Positions 6,733 through 13,309 of a DNA stretch of 30,711 nt are shown piece after piece. The notes beneath the pieces were generated by a model. That model searched no databases. It was not told the origin of the DNA and was given only the letters and a program-made list of their open reading frames with translations. Position 1 is the stretch's first letter, and every line of letters starts with the position of its first letter. The stretch is taken from IMG/VR virus record IMGVR_UViG_3300008266_000308, positions 1 to 30,711 of that record; one strand, written 5' to 3'. Source of the DNA: a virus. Made by a program: the position numbers and the translations under genes.

Positions 6733-7674
6733 ATGACAACTCAAACGCTTACCGAACTCAATGCGGCACAGGCATCGATTTACACGCGCACAAATCTCCG
6801 TCGTGCGTTTGTTGAATTCGATGAGACGGATGTGGCCGGTATCTATGTCCGAGATGATTCTTGTGTTGTGGTCTACAGGGATGGTGCTGAACGTATATTT
6901 CCAAAACAAAAAGTAAAAGATGCATTCCTTCAATACACCCATCGACTAAAAGATTTCTTTTCTTATCTTGGCCCTAACTATCGAGGCCCTTCCATCTGGC
7001 ACAATAATGCATATGTCATGTTTAAAGGATGGAATTATTCCCATGCACTTGGGCATCTGACTTCTAATGCAAAACTCCAACACCACTGGGCAGACAAGTT
7101 CATACACCTATCAGACCCAAAGAAAGTCATCACTCTTCTCCAGAGTGACCAGACGGATCTGGGCCATTTGGTTTCACCGGACGGGATGCGCTTTACAACT
7201 GGGCCGGTTGATATGGAATCTGAATTGGAAGATGGACCTCAAGCCAACACCGTGCCTAATGAACCTTTCTGTTCATGTGGGTCCTTTCAACGTCAACTCA
7301 ACAGTCTTTCTGATTTCCAAGCGGAAGTCCAAGGATTCAAACCCTGGTGCATCCACCTGACTTGGTTTAATAAGTACCGTGAGCTGCTGTGCAAACGCAC
7401 TGACGTACGCAACGAAGCGCGTGGTCAGGTCTCCGATAAGTGCGTAGCATGGTGGTATGCGCCTCCAGGGGATGCAGCCAGGGATGGTCGATTCCTGTTG
7501 CTGCATACCAAGTCAGGTCCTCAGGCACCTCTGAGTCACTGGCGTACATACAAACCTAAGGAAGTCTTTACACAAGAACATGCCTGGGATTTGTTTTTTA
7601 ATATGATGGAGGCGGGCTACATTCCATTTCCAGGCATTGCACTTCCACAACTTTCTTCTGCAAACAAAAAATGA
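6733..7674 (+). CDS. Protein with SWIM-type zinc-binding motif, 313 aa
   Basis: The distinctive feature is C180-x-C182-x23-C206-x-H208 (FCSCGSF ... PWCIHLTW), which fits the SWIM zinc-finger pattern CxC-x(6-25)-CxH. SWIM modules bind nucleic acid or protein partners in, for example, SWI2/SNF2 proteins, MuDR transposases and Sws1/Shu recombination factors. The N-terminal ~130 residues (VDETD-like start, YVRDDSCVVVYRDG, then a WxHAxGHL region) have no recognised domain. The C-terminal part has many aromatics. A DNA-repair or recombination accessory role is possible in this context. The leader AACTCAATTCAATC before the ATG repeats that of the Gp88-family gene. Confidence 0.75.
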   Translation: MTTQTLTELNAAQASIYTRTNLRRAFVEFDETDVAGIYVRDDSCVVVYRDGAERIFPKQKVKDAFLQYTHRLKDFFSYLGPNYRGPSIWHNNAYVMFKGWNYSHALGHLTSNAKLQHHWADKFIHLSDPKKVITLLQSDQTDLGHLVSPDGMRFTTGPVDMESELEDGPQANTVPNEPFCSCGSFQRQLNSLSDFQAEVQGFKPWCIHLTWFNKYRELLCKRTDVRNEARGQVSDKCVAWWYAPPGDAARDGRFLLLHTKSGPQAPLSHWRTYKPKEVFTQEHAWDLFFNMMEAGYIPFPGIALPQLSSANKK

Positions 7675-7826
7675 CTAAGAACTTAACGCTGTTTAAAACT
7701 CTTACAGTGTTGGCTAACGCATTAGAAAAACGTAGCATCCAGGCAATTACGCCAAACCAGCTACGTGAACTTGCTAAAACTACTTTGAAAACCAATGACA
7801 ACTTGGGTAAGCAAACTGCAAATTGA
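7671..7826 (+). CDS. Small hypothetical protein, 51 aa
   Basis: Found by reading the gap. ATG 7671 overlaps the TGA of the SWIM-motif gene (ATGA), the coupling style used throughout this region. The product begins MTKNLTLFKTL and is basic and probably helical (LANALEKRSIQAI, then LRELAKTTLK). Its 3' end overlaps the next gene by 32 bases, which is more than usual here. Function unknown. Confidence 0.55.
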   Translation: MTKNLTLFKTLTVLANALEKRSIQAITPNQLRELAKTTLKTNDNLGKQTAN

Positions 7827-7980
7827 ATGTATTGACGAAGAAGATGGATCAATGATCATCCGCATTGATTGGGATGGGACAGATCCAGATCTTAAATACT
7901 GGACTGCTCTTGATCCAGAAGGTCAAGAACAGTTTATTATTGATGCATTAACTGCTGCTATTGATTGCTATGTCGATTAA
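7795..7980 (+). CDS. Hypothetical acidic protein, 61 aa
   Basis: The product starts MTTWVSKLQIECIDEEDG and is strongly acidic, with beta-strand-like IIRIDWDGTD and a C-terminal helix (QFIIDALTAAIDCYVD). No domain recognised. It overlaps both neighbours, so it belongs to a coupled cluster of small genes. The reading is plausible because the acidic D/E-rich pattern is maintained to the stop. Confidence 0.65.
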   Translation: MTTWVSKLQIECIDEEDGSMIIRIDWDGTDPDLKYWTALDPEGQEQFIIDALTAAIDCYVD

Positions 7981-8353
7981 CACTTATGGTATGAATGATG
8001 AACAGTATCTTGAACTGTTCCGAAAACAATCTCAATTCTTTTTTTGTACGATGCGAGAAATGATTATTGGTGGAATAGAAGAAAAGGTTGATTTAAACAA
8101 CTGGCCGCATGAAGTAATTTGGAAAATGTACGAGAGTATTCAGTACGACGTAACTGAAGAAGCTCGTATGATCCAAAAGAAAGAAGACCCTGAAGGATAT
8201 AAAGAAAATGTATATGAACCATTGTTAATGCCAAGTCATGTGGAGTTGAGCGAAGAAATTGCAGTAGTCAGTATAAAACTTGACGCACTGACTGACTATC
8301 TTGCTGAACTGTTAAACAAATCGAAAGATAACTTGACAGATAAGGTAGACTAA
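7970..8353 (+). CDS. Hypothetical protein, 127 aa
   Basis: A soluble, acidic, mostly helical protein starting MSINTYGMNDEQYLELF from ATG 7970, which overlaps the previous gene by 11 bases. ATG 7991 is an alternative start that would leave a 10-base gap. The C-terminal half (VELSEEIAVVSIKLDALTDY) looks like a heptad-containing coiled coil. No family recognised. It is the last gene before stem-loop copy 4. Confidence 0.65.
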   Translation: MSINTYGMNDEQYLELFRKQSQFFFCTMREMIIGGIEEKVDLNNWPHEVIWKMYESIQYDVTEEARMIQKKEDPEGYKENVYEPLLMPSHVELSEEIAVVSIKLDALTDYLAELLNKSKDNLTDKVD

Positions 8354-8358
8354 TGCCC

Positions 8359-8374
8359 GGTCCTGGTCATGACC
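8359..8374 (+). promoter_or_regulatory. Recurrent stem-loop, copy 4 of 4
   Basis: GGTC and GACC pair around the 8-nt loop CTGGTCAT, followed by CTAAACTG. Relative to the other copies the outermost C-G pair is replaced by G-C, so the stem is kept while the sequence changes. It lies 34 nt before the ATG at 8409. Confidence 0.6.
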
Positions 8375-8408
8375 CTAAACTGACCGCAACCAACCTAAAT
8401 TCAAAATC

Positions 8409-8522
8409 ATGTTTGAAACCTTTGCTTCAATGGTTATTCCTGTTCTCAAAGATTTTCTTTGGACAGCGGCCGTAGCGCTGCTGGCCTACACACTAAACAA
8501 ACTTCAAGCACACTTCGCATGA
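8409..8522 (+). CDS. Very small membrane protein, 37 aa
   Basis: Too short for routine ORF calling but well supported by context. It follows stem-loop copy 4 with an ATTCAAAATC leader, and its TGA overlaps the next start (ATGA). The product starts MFETFASMVIPVLKDF and has one hydrophobic helix (about residues 9-29, including FLWTAAVALLAYTL) and a short basic end. It is predicted to lie in the inner membrane. Single-span proteins of this size in phages may be holin-like or modulate host membrane complexes; no specific role can be assigned. Confidence 0.6.
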   Translation: MFETFASMVIPVLKDFLWTAAVALLAYTLNKLQAHFA

Positions 8523-8755
8523 TGTATCCAACATGGATTTGTCATGATTGTGGAGAACTGTTAGGTAATTGGTTTGCCAGTGGTGAATACACTGGGCCAT
8601 TTAACCTTTGTTCAACCATGCACACAGGAACCTGTGGTGTATGTAAACAAGAAAAAACAGTTACAGAACCAAGAGACTATGGTCATTTAATTCCTGACTG
8701 GGAAACAAAATTCAATTCAACACTTCAGACCAATGACACAAATCACAACGACTAA
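8519..8755 (+). CDS. Small zinc-ribbon-like protein, 78 aa
   Basis: Starting at ATG 8519 (or the adjacent ATG at 8522), the product has two CxxC knuckles: CHDC near the N-terminus (WICHDCGELLG) and CGVC at about residues 39-42 (GTCGVCKQEK), about 28 residues apart. That spacing fits a zinc ribbon, and additional Cys/His residues lie between them. Such small ribbons commonly bind nucleic acid or a protein partner. The 5' end is coupled to the 37-aa membrane protein, and the 3' end overlaps gp157 by 23 bases. Confidence 0.7.
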   Translation: MMYPTWICHDCGELLGNWFASGEYTGPFNLCSTMHTGTCGVCKQEKTVTEPRDYGHLIPDWETKFNSTLQTNDTNHND

Positions 8756-9434
8756 GCTTGAAGAACTGAACATCCTCAAACTCTACGAGCACTATGGTGC
8801 CCTGGAACGCTCTCTTCCTTTGCTCACTCCTGAGTCACAAGACTTGGCAAGAGCTGAGCTGGAGACCTGCGCCAGCATTCGCTCAGAGAAGGTGGATCGT
8901 GTTTACTATGCAATGGCATCCCATGAGGATGCTTTGGAACGCATTAAGAAAGAATCAGAACTGATGGTGTTGGCCAAGCGCCATCATGAATCGCAACTGA
9001 GTTCTTTAAAAGGTTTGCTCAACTGGTTACGACGTTCACTGCCTGTTGATTCCAACAAGATCACAGGTAGAAACTACCAATTTGTTTTGGTTAAAAAGAA
9101 AGATTTGACTGTAGAACTTTCAATTCAACCAGAAGACTGGACTGAAAAGGAACGGGATGATTTCTGTATTGAACAAGAGGTCACCACAACGAAGCAAACT
9201 GTGGTACGTTCTATGAGTGGTGCAGTTCTTGAAGAAAGGACTGAACCTAAAACCAAAGTCGAAGTACTACCTAATCTCGATGCAATCCGCACTGCTTACC
9301 AAGAAGGAAAACAAATCCCCCATGGCGTTAAAGTCTTCCAAGAATACGCAATCCGCTCCAAGCGAATCTACGCAGAGTCACGGATGGACCTACAAGCATC
9401 CGAATATCCAGGACAGTTTCTATCTGAAGATTGA
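8733..9434 (+). CDS. Siphovirus Gp157-family protein
   Basis: The 233-residue product matches the architecture of the Gp157 family. It has a long N-terminal coiled coil (about 45-100, EDALERIKKESELMVLAKRH), then LKGLLNWLRRSLP, a beta-strand core (YQFVLVKKKDLTVEL) and the typical end PNLDAIRTAYQEGKQIPHG followed by EYAIRSKR. The family is usually encoded near phage SSB, recombination and replication genes; a member from a Streptococcus phage was linked to phage resistance. Its molecular role is not settled. It has an unusual central insertion (about 140-175, EQEVTTTKQTVVRS) relative to the short bacterial-phage forms I recall. Confidence 0.8.
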   Translation: MTQITTTKLEELNILKLYEHYGALERSLPLLTPESQDLARAELETCASIRSEKVDRVYYAMASHEDALERIKKESELMVLAKRHHESQLSSLKGLLNWLRRSLPVDSNKITGRNYQFVLVKKKDLTVELSIQPEDWTEKERDDFCIEQEVTTTKQTVVRSMSGAVLEERTEPKTKVEVLPNLDAIRTAYQEGKQIPHGVKVFQEYAIRSKRIYAESRMDLQASEYPGQFLSED

Positions 9435-9468
9435 TCCGCCGGTTGGTCTAGAGGATGCTCACATCAAG

Positions 9469-9690
9469 ATGTCGTGTCACCAACACGCTATTGATGATTT
9501 CAATCTTCAGATTCAAATGAATGACATCGAACTATCTCTTCTTCTTGACAAAGAAGAAGAGGTGCTTCCTTATCATGAAAACAAAGCTGACGAACTTGAG
9601 CACAAGAAACTAAAGCTGCTTTTAGGTAAGCGGTTCCATCAAAATGCTGCCAGGTCTTACTGGTATTACATGGCGATGGTGGAAAAATAA
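9469..9690 (+). CDS. Hypothetical protein, 73 aa
   Basis: Begins MSCHQHAIDDFNLQIQMNDI at ATG 9469, 34 bases after gp157. The frame is open upstream to 9217, but that part overlaps gp157 and looks like shadow. The product is charged and helical, with KLLLGKRFHQNAARSYWYYM near the end. No family recognised. Last gene before a possible promoter. Confidence 0.6.
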   Translation: MSCHQHAIDDFNLQIQMNDIELSLLLDKEEEVLPYHENKADELEHKKLKLLLGKRFHQNAARSYWYYMAMVEK

Positions 9691-9697
9691 AACGGAA

Positions 9698-9720
9698 TAC
9701 AATAAGTAGATACTAAAGGT
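9698..9720 (+). promoter_or_regulatory. Possible promoter upstream of 9726
   Basis: TACAAT at 9698-9703 resembles a sigma-70 -10 box, and AATAAGTAGATACTAAAGG follows. The AATAAG plus GATACTAAA arrangement also occurs before the gene at 28180. No convincing -35 box. AAAGGTG at 9715-9721 may serve as ribosome-binding site for ATG 9726. Confidence 0.3.
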
Positions 9721-9725
9721 GTACC

Positions 9726-9986
9726 ATGACTGACGACAACCTGTCCAAATTATTGGCTGGGTTTACCAGTGATGGTACACCTCTTTCTGCAATCATTGGT
9801 TCCAAGTTGGAGTGGGGTGTTACCGTTCTTACTGCTGCAATGATTTCTAATGAAAATCTTTCTTCTCAGATGACTGCCGAAGAAATGGTTGATGCTTCTA
9901 TTAATTATTACAACGTAATTCAAGAACGCCTTGGGTATTATGAAATTTCCAAAACACATTCATTAGAACGCTTGCTGGAAAAGTAA
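9726..9986 (+). CDS. Hypothetical protein, 86 aa
   Basis: Starts MTDDNLSKLLAGFTSDG and is acidic and mainly helical (VTVLTAAMISNENLSSQMT, then EMVDASINYYNVIQERLGYY). One of the few genes here with a purine-rich Shine-Dalgarno-like sequence (AAAGGTG) at the right distance. Its TAA overlaps the ATG of the YdcF-like gene by one base, so the two are coupled. Function unknown. Confidence 0.7.
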   Translation: MTDDNLSKLLAGFTSDGTPLSAIIGSKLEWGVTVLTAAMISNENLSSQMTAEEMVDASINYYNVIQERLGYYEISKTHSLERLLEK

Positions 9987-10483
9987 TGGAAACTATTCTG
10001 CATTTAGGTGGTTCTTTGCAGCGTCTTACTAAGACGATTGAATTAGCAAAAGAAAAACCTACTTCGTTAGTTGTTGTGTCTTCTGAGGGAGACCCGCAAA
10101 AAGTAATGCGTACTTTATTGGACGCAGGTATTGAACGCTATCGGATTGTATTAGATTACCAGGCTTGGGATACGGTTACAAACTTTACAAAGACACAATC
10201 ATCAATTAAAAAAGCAGGAACAAAAACGCTTTATGTTGTAACAGATGGTTTCCATATGGCTAGAAGCATGGGCATTGCTCATGTTATTTATTTTTTGTCT
10301 GATGTAAAGCTTGTTGCTTCTCCTTCCAGTGTTGGTAAATCTGAGCCTTGGGACTTACTGCTTGGCGATTGGCTAAGGGCCTTGGTGTGGAAACTGTTTG
10401 GCTATCAGCATGTATGGCAACATGTATATGAAGCACGTTGGCCTCAATTGCAAAAAGATGCTGAAATTGCCAAGACGTTATGA
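9986..10483 (+). CDS. YdcF/SanA-like DUF218 domain protein
   Basis: The 165-residue product carries the DUF218 landmarks: LHLGGSLQR at the N-terminus (usual LGGG), LVVVSSEGD (29-36, usual SGG), a DYQAWDTVTNF segment (58-67) matching the family's nT.eNa motif, and LYVVTDGFHMARS (82-94) matching VT..fHm.RA. Family members such as ElyC and SanA are envelope-linked, and YdcF binds S-adenosylmethionine; the reaction is not established. No signal peptide or membrane helix is present, so this version is probably cytosolic. Its start shares one base with the preceding stop (TAATG). The family is unexpected in a phage. Confidence 0.7.
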   Translation: METILHLGGSLQRLTKTIELAKEKPTSLVVVSSEGDPQKVMRTLLDAGIERYRIVLDYQAWDTVTNFTKTQSSIKKAGTKTLYVVTDGFHMARSMGIAHVIYFLSDVKLVASPSSVGKSEPWDLLLGDWLRALVWKLFGYQHVWQHVYEARWPQLQKDAEIAKTL

Positions 10484-10533
10484 GGCATTGCTTTAAAAGC
10501 CTGCTATTGTTTTAAGGTTCTTTTGTTCTATCG

Positions 10534-10737
10534 ATGGAAAAGGTTTTTACACCAGTCTTAACTGTCGTAATGACTGTTGAGATTGAGATTGAATACAACC
10601 CCTTTGAAGGTCGAACTTCTGAAGAGCTGGCTATTGGGCTCCAGGATGAAATTAACGACTTGATTATGGAAGCCAATCCTAAAATCAAAGGTGTTTTTAC
10701 AAACATTAACTCAATCGACAACGCTTCCAATGACTGA
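10534..10737 (+). CDS. Hypothetical protein, 67 aa
   Basis: A small protein starting MEKVFTPVLTVVMTVEIEIEY. It has a hydrophobic beta-like N-terminal half and an acidic helical second half (TSEELAIGLQDEINDLI). No signal peptide is evident. It overlaps the next gene by 8 bases. The 50-base gap before it holds only a weak AGGC/GCCT inverted repeat. Function unknown. Confidence 0.6.
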   Translation: MEKVFTPVLTVVMTVEIEIEYNPFEGRTSEELAIGLQDEINDLIMEANPKIKGVFTNINSIDNASND

Positions 10738-11002
10738 AGATCTGAAAAAAAAGCTGAACACTGCTGGATCTTTTGATGGTCCTTGGCTTAAAAATCAACT
10801 TCGTAATTGGGATGTTGGTTTTGAACAACAAAAAGCAGACTTTATGGAGCACATGTACCAGATTTATCAACCTGGTAATAGCTGCTATAGCGGACTGTGG
10901 GAACGTTTTTGCTTGACAGAAGCTGGTCCGTATTGCCGCAATCAATACTTCCACGCACTGGCTGCTATTGAAGAGTTTGAATCTAAAAAAGAAACTCTTT
11001 AA
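10730..11002 (+). CDS. Hypothetical protein, 90 aa
   Basis: Starts MTEDLKKKLNTAGSFDGP at ATG 10730, overlapping the previous stop by 8 bases. The protein has several aromatics and three cysteines (SCYSGLWERFCLTE, GPYCRNQYFHAL) and a charged C-terminus. No family recognised. It is the last gene before a strong terminator at 11011-11040, so it closes the long small-gene operon. Confidence 0.7.
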   Translation: MTEDLKKKLNTAGSFDGPWLKNQLRNWDVGFEQQKADFMEHMYQIYQPGNSCYSGLWERFCLTEAGPYCRNQYFHALAAIEEFESKKETL

Positions 11003-11010
11003 ACTTAAGT

Positions 11011-11040
11011 GCGCTCACGTAAGTGGGCGCTATTCTTTTT
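11011..11040 (+). terminator. Rho-independent terminator
   Basis: GCGCTCAC (11011-11018) pairs with GTGGGCGC (11023-11030) around GTAA, giving an 8-bp GC-rich stem with one G-U pair. TATTCTTTTT follows at once. It lies 8 bases after the stop of the 90-aa gene and just before the ATG at 11048. Confidence 0.85.
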
Positions 11041-11047
11041 AAAACAC

Positions 11048-11362
11048 ATGACATTTTCTGATTGGCAAAAAGCAAATCGAGTTGTAGCTGAAATTGATGA
11101 GCCATTAGCAACAAAAAATTCTAGAGAAACTCTTCACAACACATCAAAAACTTTTGCAAGTTTAAATGCTGCTTTCACTTCCATGAGCAAGCCTAAAGAA
11201 AAACTCAAAGAGTATTTCCATGACACTATTACAGAGTTTGAAAGTGAATTAACACCTAACGAAATTGCTGATGCTTTTGTAGAAGTGCTTACCGAAAATT
11301 ATACACAAGCTTCTGATCAATACAAACGAGCAACTGAGTTGCTTGAGTATTTTCAAAAGTAA
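11048..11362 (+). CDS. Hypothetical helical protein, 104 aa
   Basis: Starts MTFSDWQKANRVVAEIDEP, 8 bases after the terminator T-run. The protein is almost entirely helical and charged, with no Cys, no signal and no membrane segment (KPKEKLKEYFHDTITEFESE, then QYKRATELLEYFQK). The longer in-frame start at 11009 runs through the terminator stem and is rejected. It is placed just ahead of the virion block, so a small assembly or scaffold-type role is possible but not supported by motif. Confidence 0.7.
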   Translation: MTFSDWQKANRVVAEIDEPLATKNSRETLHNTSKTFASLNAAFTSMSKPKEKLKEYFHDTITEFESELTPNEIADAFVEVLTENYTQASDQYKRATELLEYFQK

Positions 11363-11382
11363 TTACAACGGTAAAGGAAGAA

Positions 11383-11411
11383 TAGAATAAAGAAATATAT
11401 GATACAAAGCA
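11383..11411 (+). promoter_or_regulatory. Candidate late promoter TAGAATAAAGAAA
   Basis: TAGAATAAAGAAA (11383-11395) is followed by TATATGATACAAAGCA and then ATG 11412. It differs by one inserted A from the 15-base motif found before the holin-like gene and before the 107-aa minus-strand gene near the right end. Known late-promoter motifs of T4-like phages are also A/T-rich single boxes, but no direct match is claimed. Confidence 0.4.
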
Positions 11412-12722
11412 ATGCCTTTATATAGAGACGAGCTTGATAGCAATCTGTATGAAGTTGTTAAAGTTCAAACGTGCAGCGGGCATCCATTAGAAGTTACAAC
11501 TAGCAGCGGAACTCCTGTTTATGTGCAGCCAGCAACAACAGCTGGGGATGCATTTGGTCGCTTACGTGTTACTGAACCTTTTACAGTCTTTGATAGTCAG
11601 CATCGTTATCAACAGAACAGTAAGTGGGTAACAGTAACGGGTGGAGCAGGTAGTTCAACGTATCAAGCAAATGAAAGTGCCATTCATCTTGCAGTAACTA
11701 CTGCATCTGGCGATTATATTTACCGTGAAACAACAAGGGTATTTCCATACCAACCAGGGAAATCATTCTTATCGATGTTGTCGTTTGTTTTTGCAACAAG
11801 TAAAACCAATCTAAGGCAACGTGTTGGTTTATTTAGTACGCAAAACGGGGTTTTCTTTGAGCAAGTTAACAATGTAAATTATCTTGTTGTTCGTAGTTAT
11901 ACCTCTGGCAGTGTTTCTGAAACAAGAATTGCACAAACAGATTGGAACTATGACAAGTTTGATGGCTCTGGGGTAACGGGACGTATCTTAGATCCAAGCA
12001 AAGCTAATATCTTTTGGACTGATATTGAATGGCTTGGTGTCGGTGACGTTCGTGCTGGGTTTGTTGTAGACGGTAATTTAGAGATTGCACATACATTCCA
12101 TAACGACAACATTAATGCAACTTCTTATATGACTACAGCAATCTTGCCCTTGCGGCAAGAGATTGAAAACATAGGTACAACAGCTTCCAGCTCAACTGCA
12201 AAGCAAATATGTGCCACTGTTATTTCAGAAGGCGGCTATGAACCAAAGGGTCTTGGTGGTACGGCCGGTCATTCCGTTACTCAAAAGTATGATCTTACAG
12301 CTACTGGTGTATTTTATCCTGTTGCTGGTATTCGATTAAAAAGTACCAGGCTAGATGCTGCTGTCGTGTTGGCTGGTGTTTCGTTAATAGGAACGACCAA
12401 TAATGCCGTTTACAACTGGCAATTAGTTACCAACGCTACTTCTTCTGGCGGTACATGGGTTGATGCTGGAACAAACGCCGATGTCGAATACAATCTTACG
12501 GCAACTGGCTTTACTGGTGGTCGAAGATTAAGTGAAGGATATATGGTTGGTTCTAACCAGGGTTCAACAGTCACTGATCTTAGTCGCACAGATATTCTTA
12601 AATACCAACTCGAACGTAATTCTTTTACTTCAACACCGTTTGAATTAACACTAATTGTTCAAACAGACGTAGCAGGTGCTGATGTGCTTGCGGCAATTAA
12701 CTGGGAAGAAGTTACTGAATAA
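11412..12722 (+). CDS. Virion structural protein (tail or capsid-associated), 436 aa
   Basis: A large beta-rich, Thr/Ser/Gly/Asn-rich protein with no signal peptide. Its order of segments matches a conserved phage structural family seen in marine phages: DAFGRLRVTEPFTVFDSQ (about 46-64), STYQANESAIHLAV, YRETTRVFPYQPGKSFL, LRQRVGLFSTQNGVFFEQ, then a DIEWLGVGDVRAGFV segment and YMTTAILPLRQEI. The C-terminal third is a repeat-like beta region (LTATGVFYPVAGIRLKS, VEYNLTATGFTGGRRL). It is the first gene after the candidate late promoter. I am confident it is a virion component, but not of its exact place in the particle. Confidence 0.7.
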   Translation: MPLYRDELDSNLYEVVKVQTCSGHPLEVTTSSGTPVYVQPATTAGDAFGRLRVTEPFTVFDSQHRYQQNSKWVTVTGGAGSSTYQANESAIHLAVTTASGDYIYRETTRVFPYQPGKSFLSMLSFVFATSKTNLRQRVGLFSTQNGVFFEQVNNVNYLVVRSYTSGSVSETRIAQTDWNYDKFDGSGVTGRILDPSKANIFWTDIEWLGVGDVRAGFVVDGNLEIAHTFHNDNINATSYMTTAILPLRQEIENIGTTASSSTAKQICATVISEGGYEPKGLGGTAGHSVTQKYDLTATGVFYPVAGIRLKSTRLDAAVVLAGVSLIGTTNNAVYNWQLVTNATSSGGTWVDAGTNADVEYNLTATGFTGGRRLSEGYMVGSNQGSTVTDLSRTDILKYQLERNSFTSTPFELTLIVQTDVAGADVLAAINWEEVTE

Positions 12723-12757
12723 TTGTTTGATAAACTAAAAGTATTAAGTGTTGAATC

Positions 12758-13309
12758 ATGTACACCCCTAGCCCTCAAGCAGCTCAAGAACTTCAGACTG
12801 CTCCGATTCAAGCGGTGCCTCAGCCCCAGGACAAGCCTAAGGGTCCTGCTAAATCAAAGAACGGGGACGTTGGTTCGTTCATCCAGCAATGCATTGCCCT
12901 TTGTGCCTACATCAAAGAGCTGGAGACCCAGTCTCATTTAATCCATTTAAATTATGAGGGTGCTAACTTTTTAGGGGTGCATGCCTTTCTTAAAGATCAA
13001 TACGAAGCTCACCTGACGCAGTTCGATACGTTAGGCGAATTCATTCGGTCGATGGATTATCTGATGCCAACGTGTGGTTGCGGGTTAGCCGATATGTCTC
13101 CTGGTATCCAGAAGGTCACCAGCTATAAAGGCACTGACCAGCTTGCTGTGTACTACAAGAACCTTGAGGAGTTGGGCATGAAGGCTAAGAAGCTTGAGCC
13201 TATCGCTGCCAAGGTGGGCGCTATCGATATCCAAAACTACATGGCTGACCTTATTGGCCAGGCATTTAAAGCTGCTTGGTTTATCAAAGCAACACTTAGA
13301 AACAGTTAA
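12758..13309 (+). CDS. Dps-like ferritin-family protein with N-terminal extension
   Basis: After a Pro/Gln/Lys-rich extension (about 1-35), the protein shows the Dps core LIHLNYEGANFLGVHAF and QFDTLGEFI. The putative ferroxidase residues are H63, H75, D90 and E94. Their spacing (12, 15 and 4 residues) is exactly that of E. coli Dps H51, H63, D78 and E82, and the local context (HxNxxGxNFxxxH) matches too. Dps proteins oxidise and store iron, protect DNA from peroxide and can bind DNA through a basic N-terminus. A CGC motif follows the core (TCGCG, 105-109). It lies between structural genes and is coupled to the next by a shared base, so it may be packaged or act late in infection. Confidence 0.75.
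   Translation: MYTPSPQAAQELQTAPIQAVPQPQDKPKGPAKSKNGDVGSFIQQCIALCAYIKELETQSHLIHLNYEGANFLGVHAFLKDQYEAHLTQFDTLGEFIRSMDYLMPTCGCGLADMSPGIQKVTSYKGTDQLAVYYKNLEELGMKAKKLEPIAAKVGAIDIQNYMADLIGQAFKAAWFIKATLRNS

Noticed and set aside
11009-11047. Extended start for the 104-aa gene at ATG 11009
   Set aside because: The extension reads through the terminator stem and T-run; ATG 11048 directly after it is a better start.
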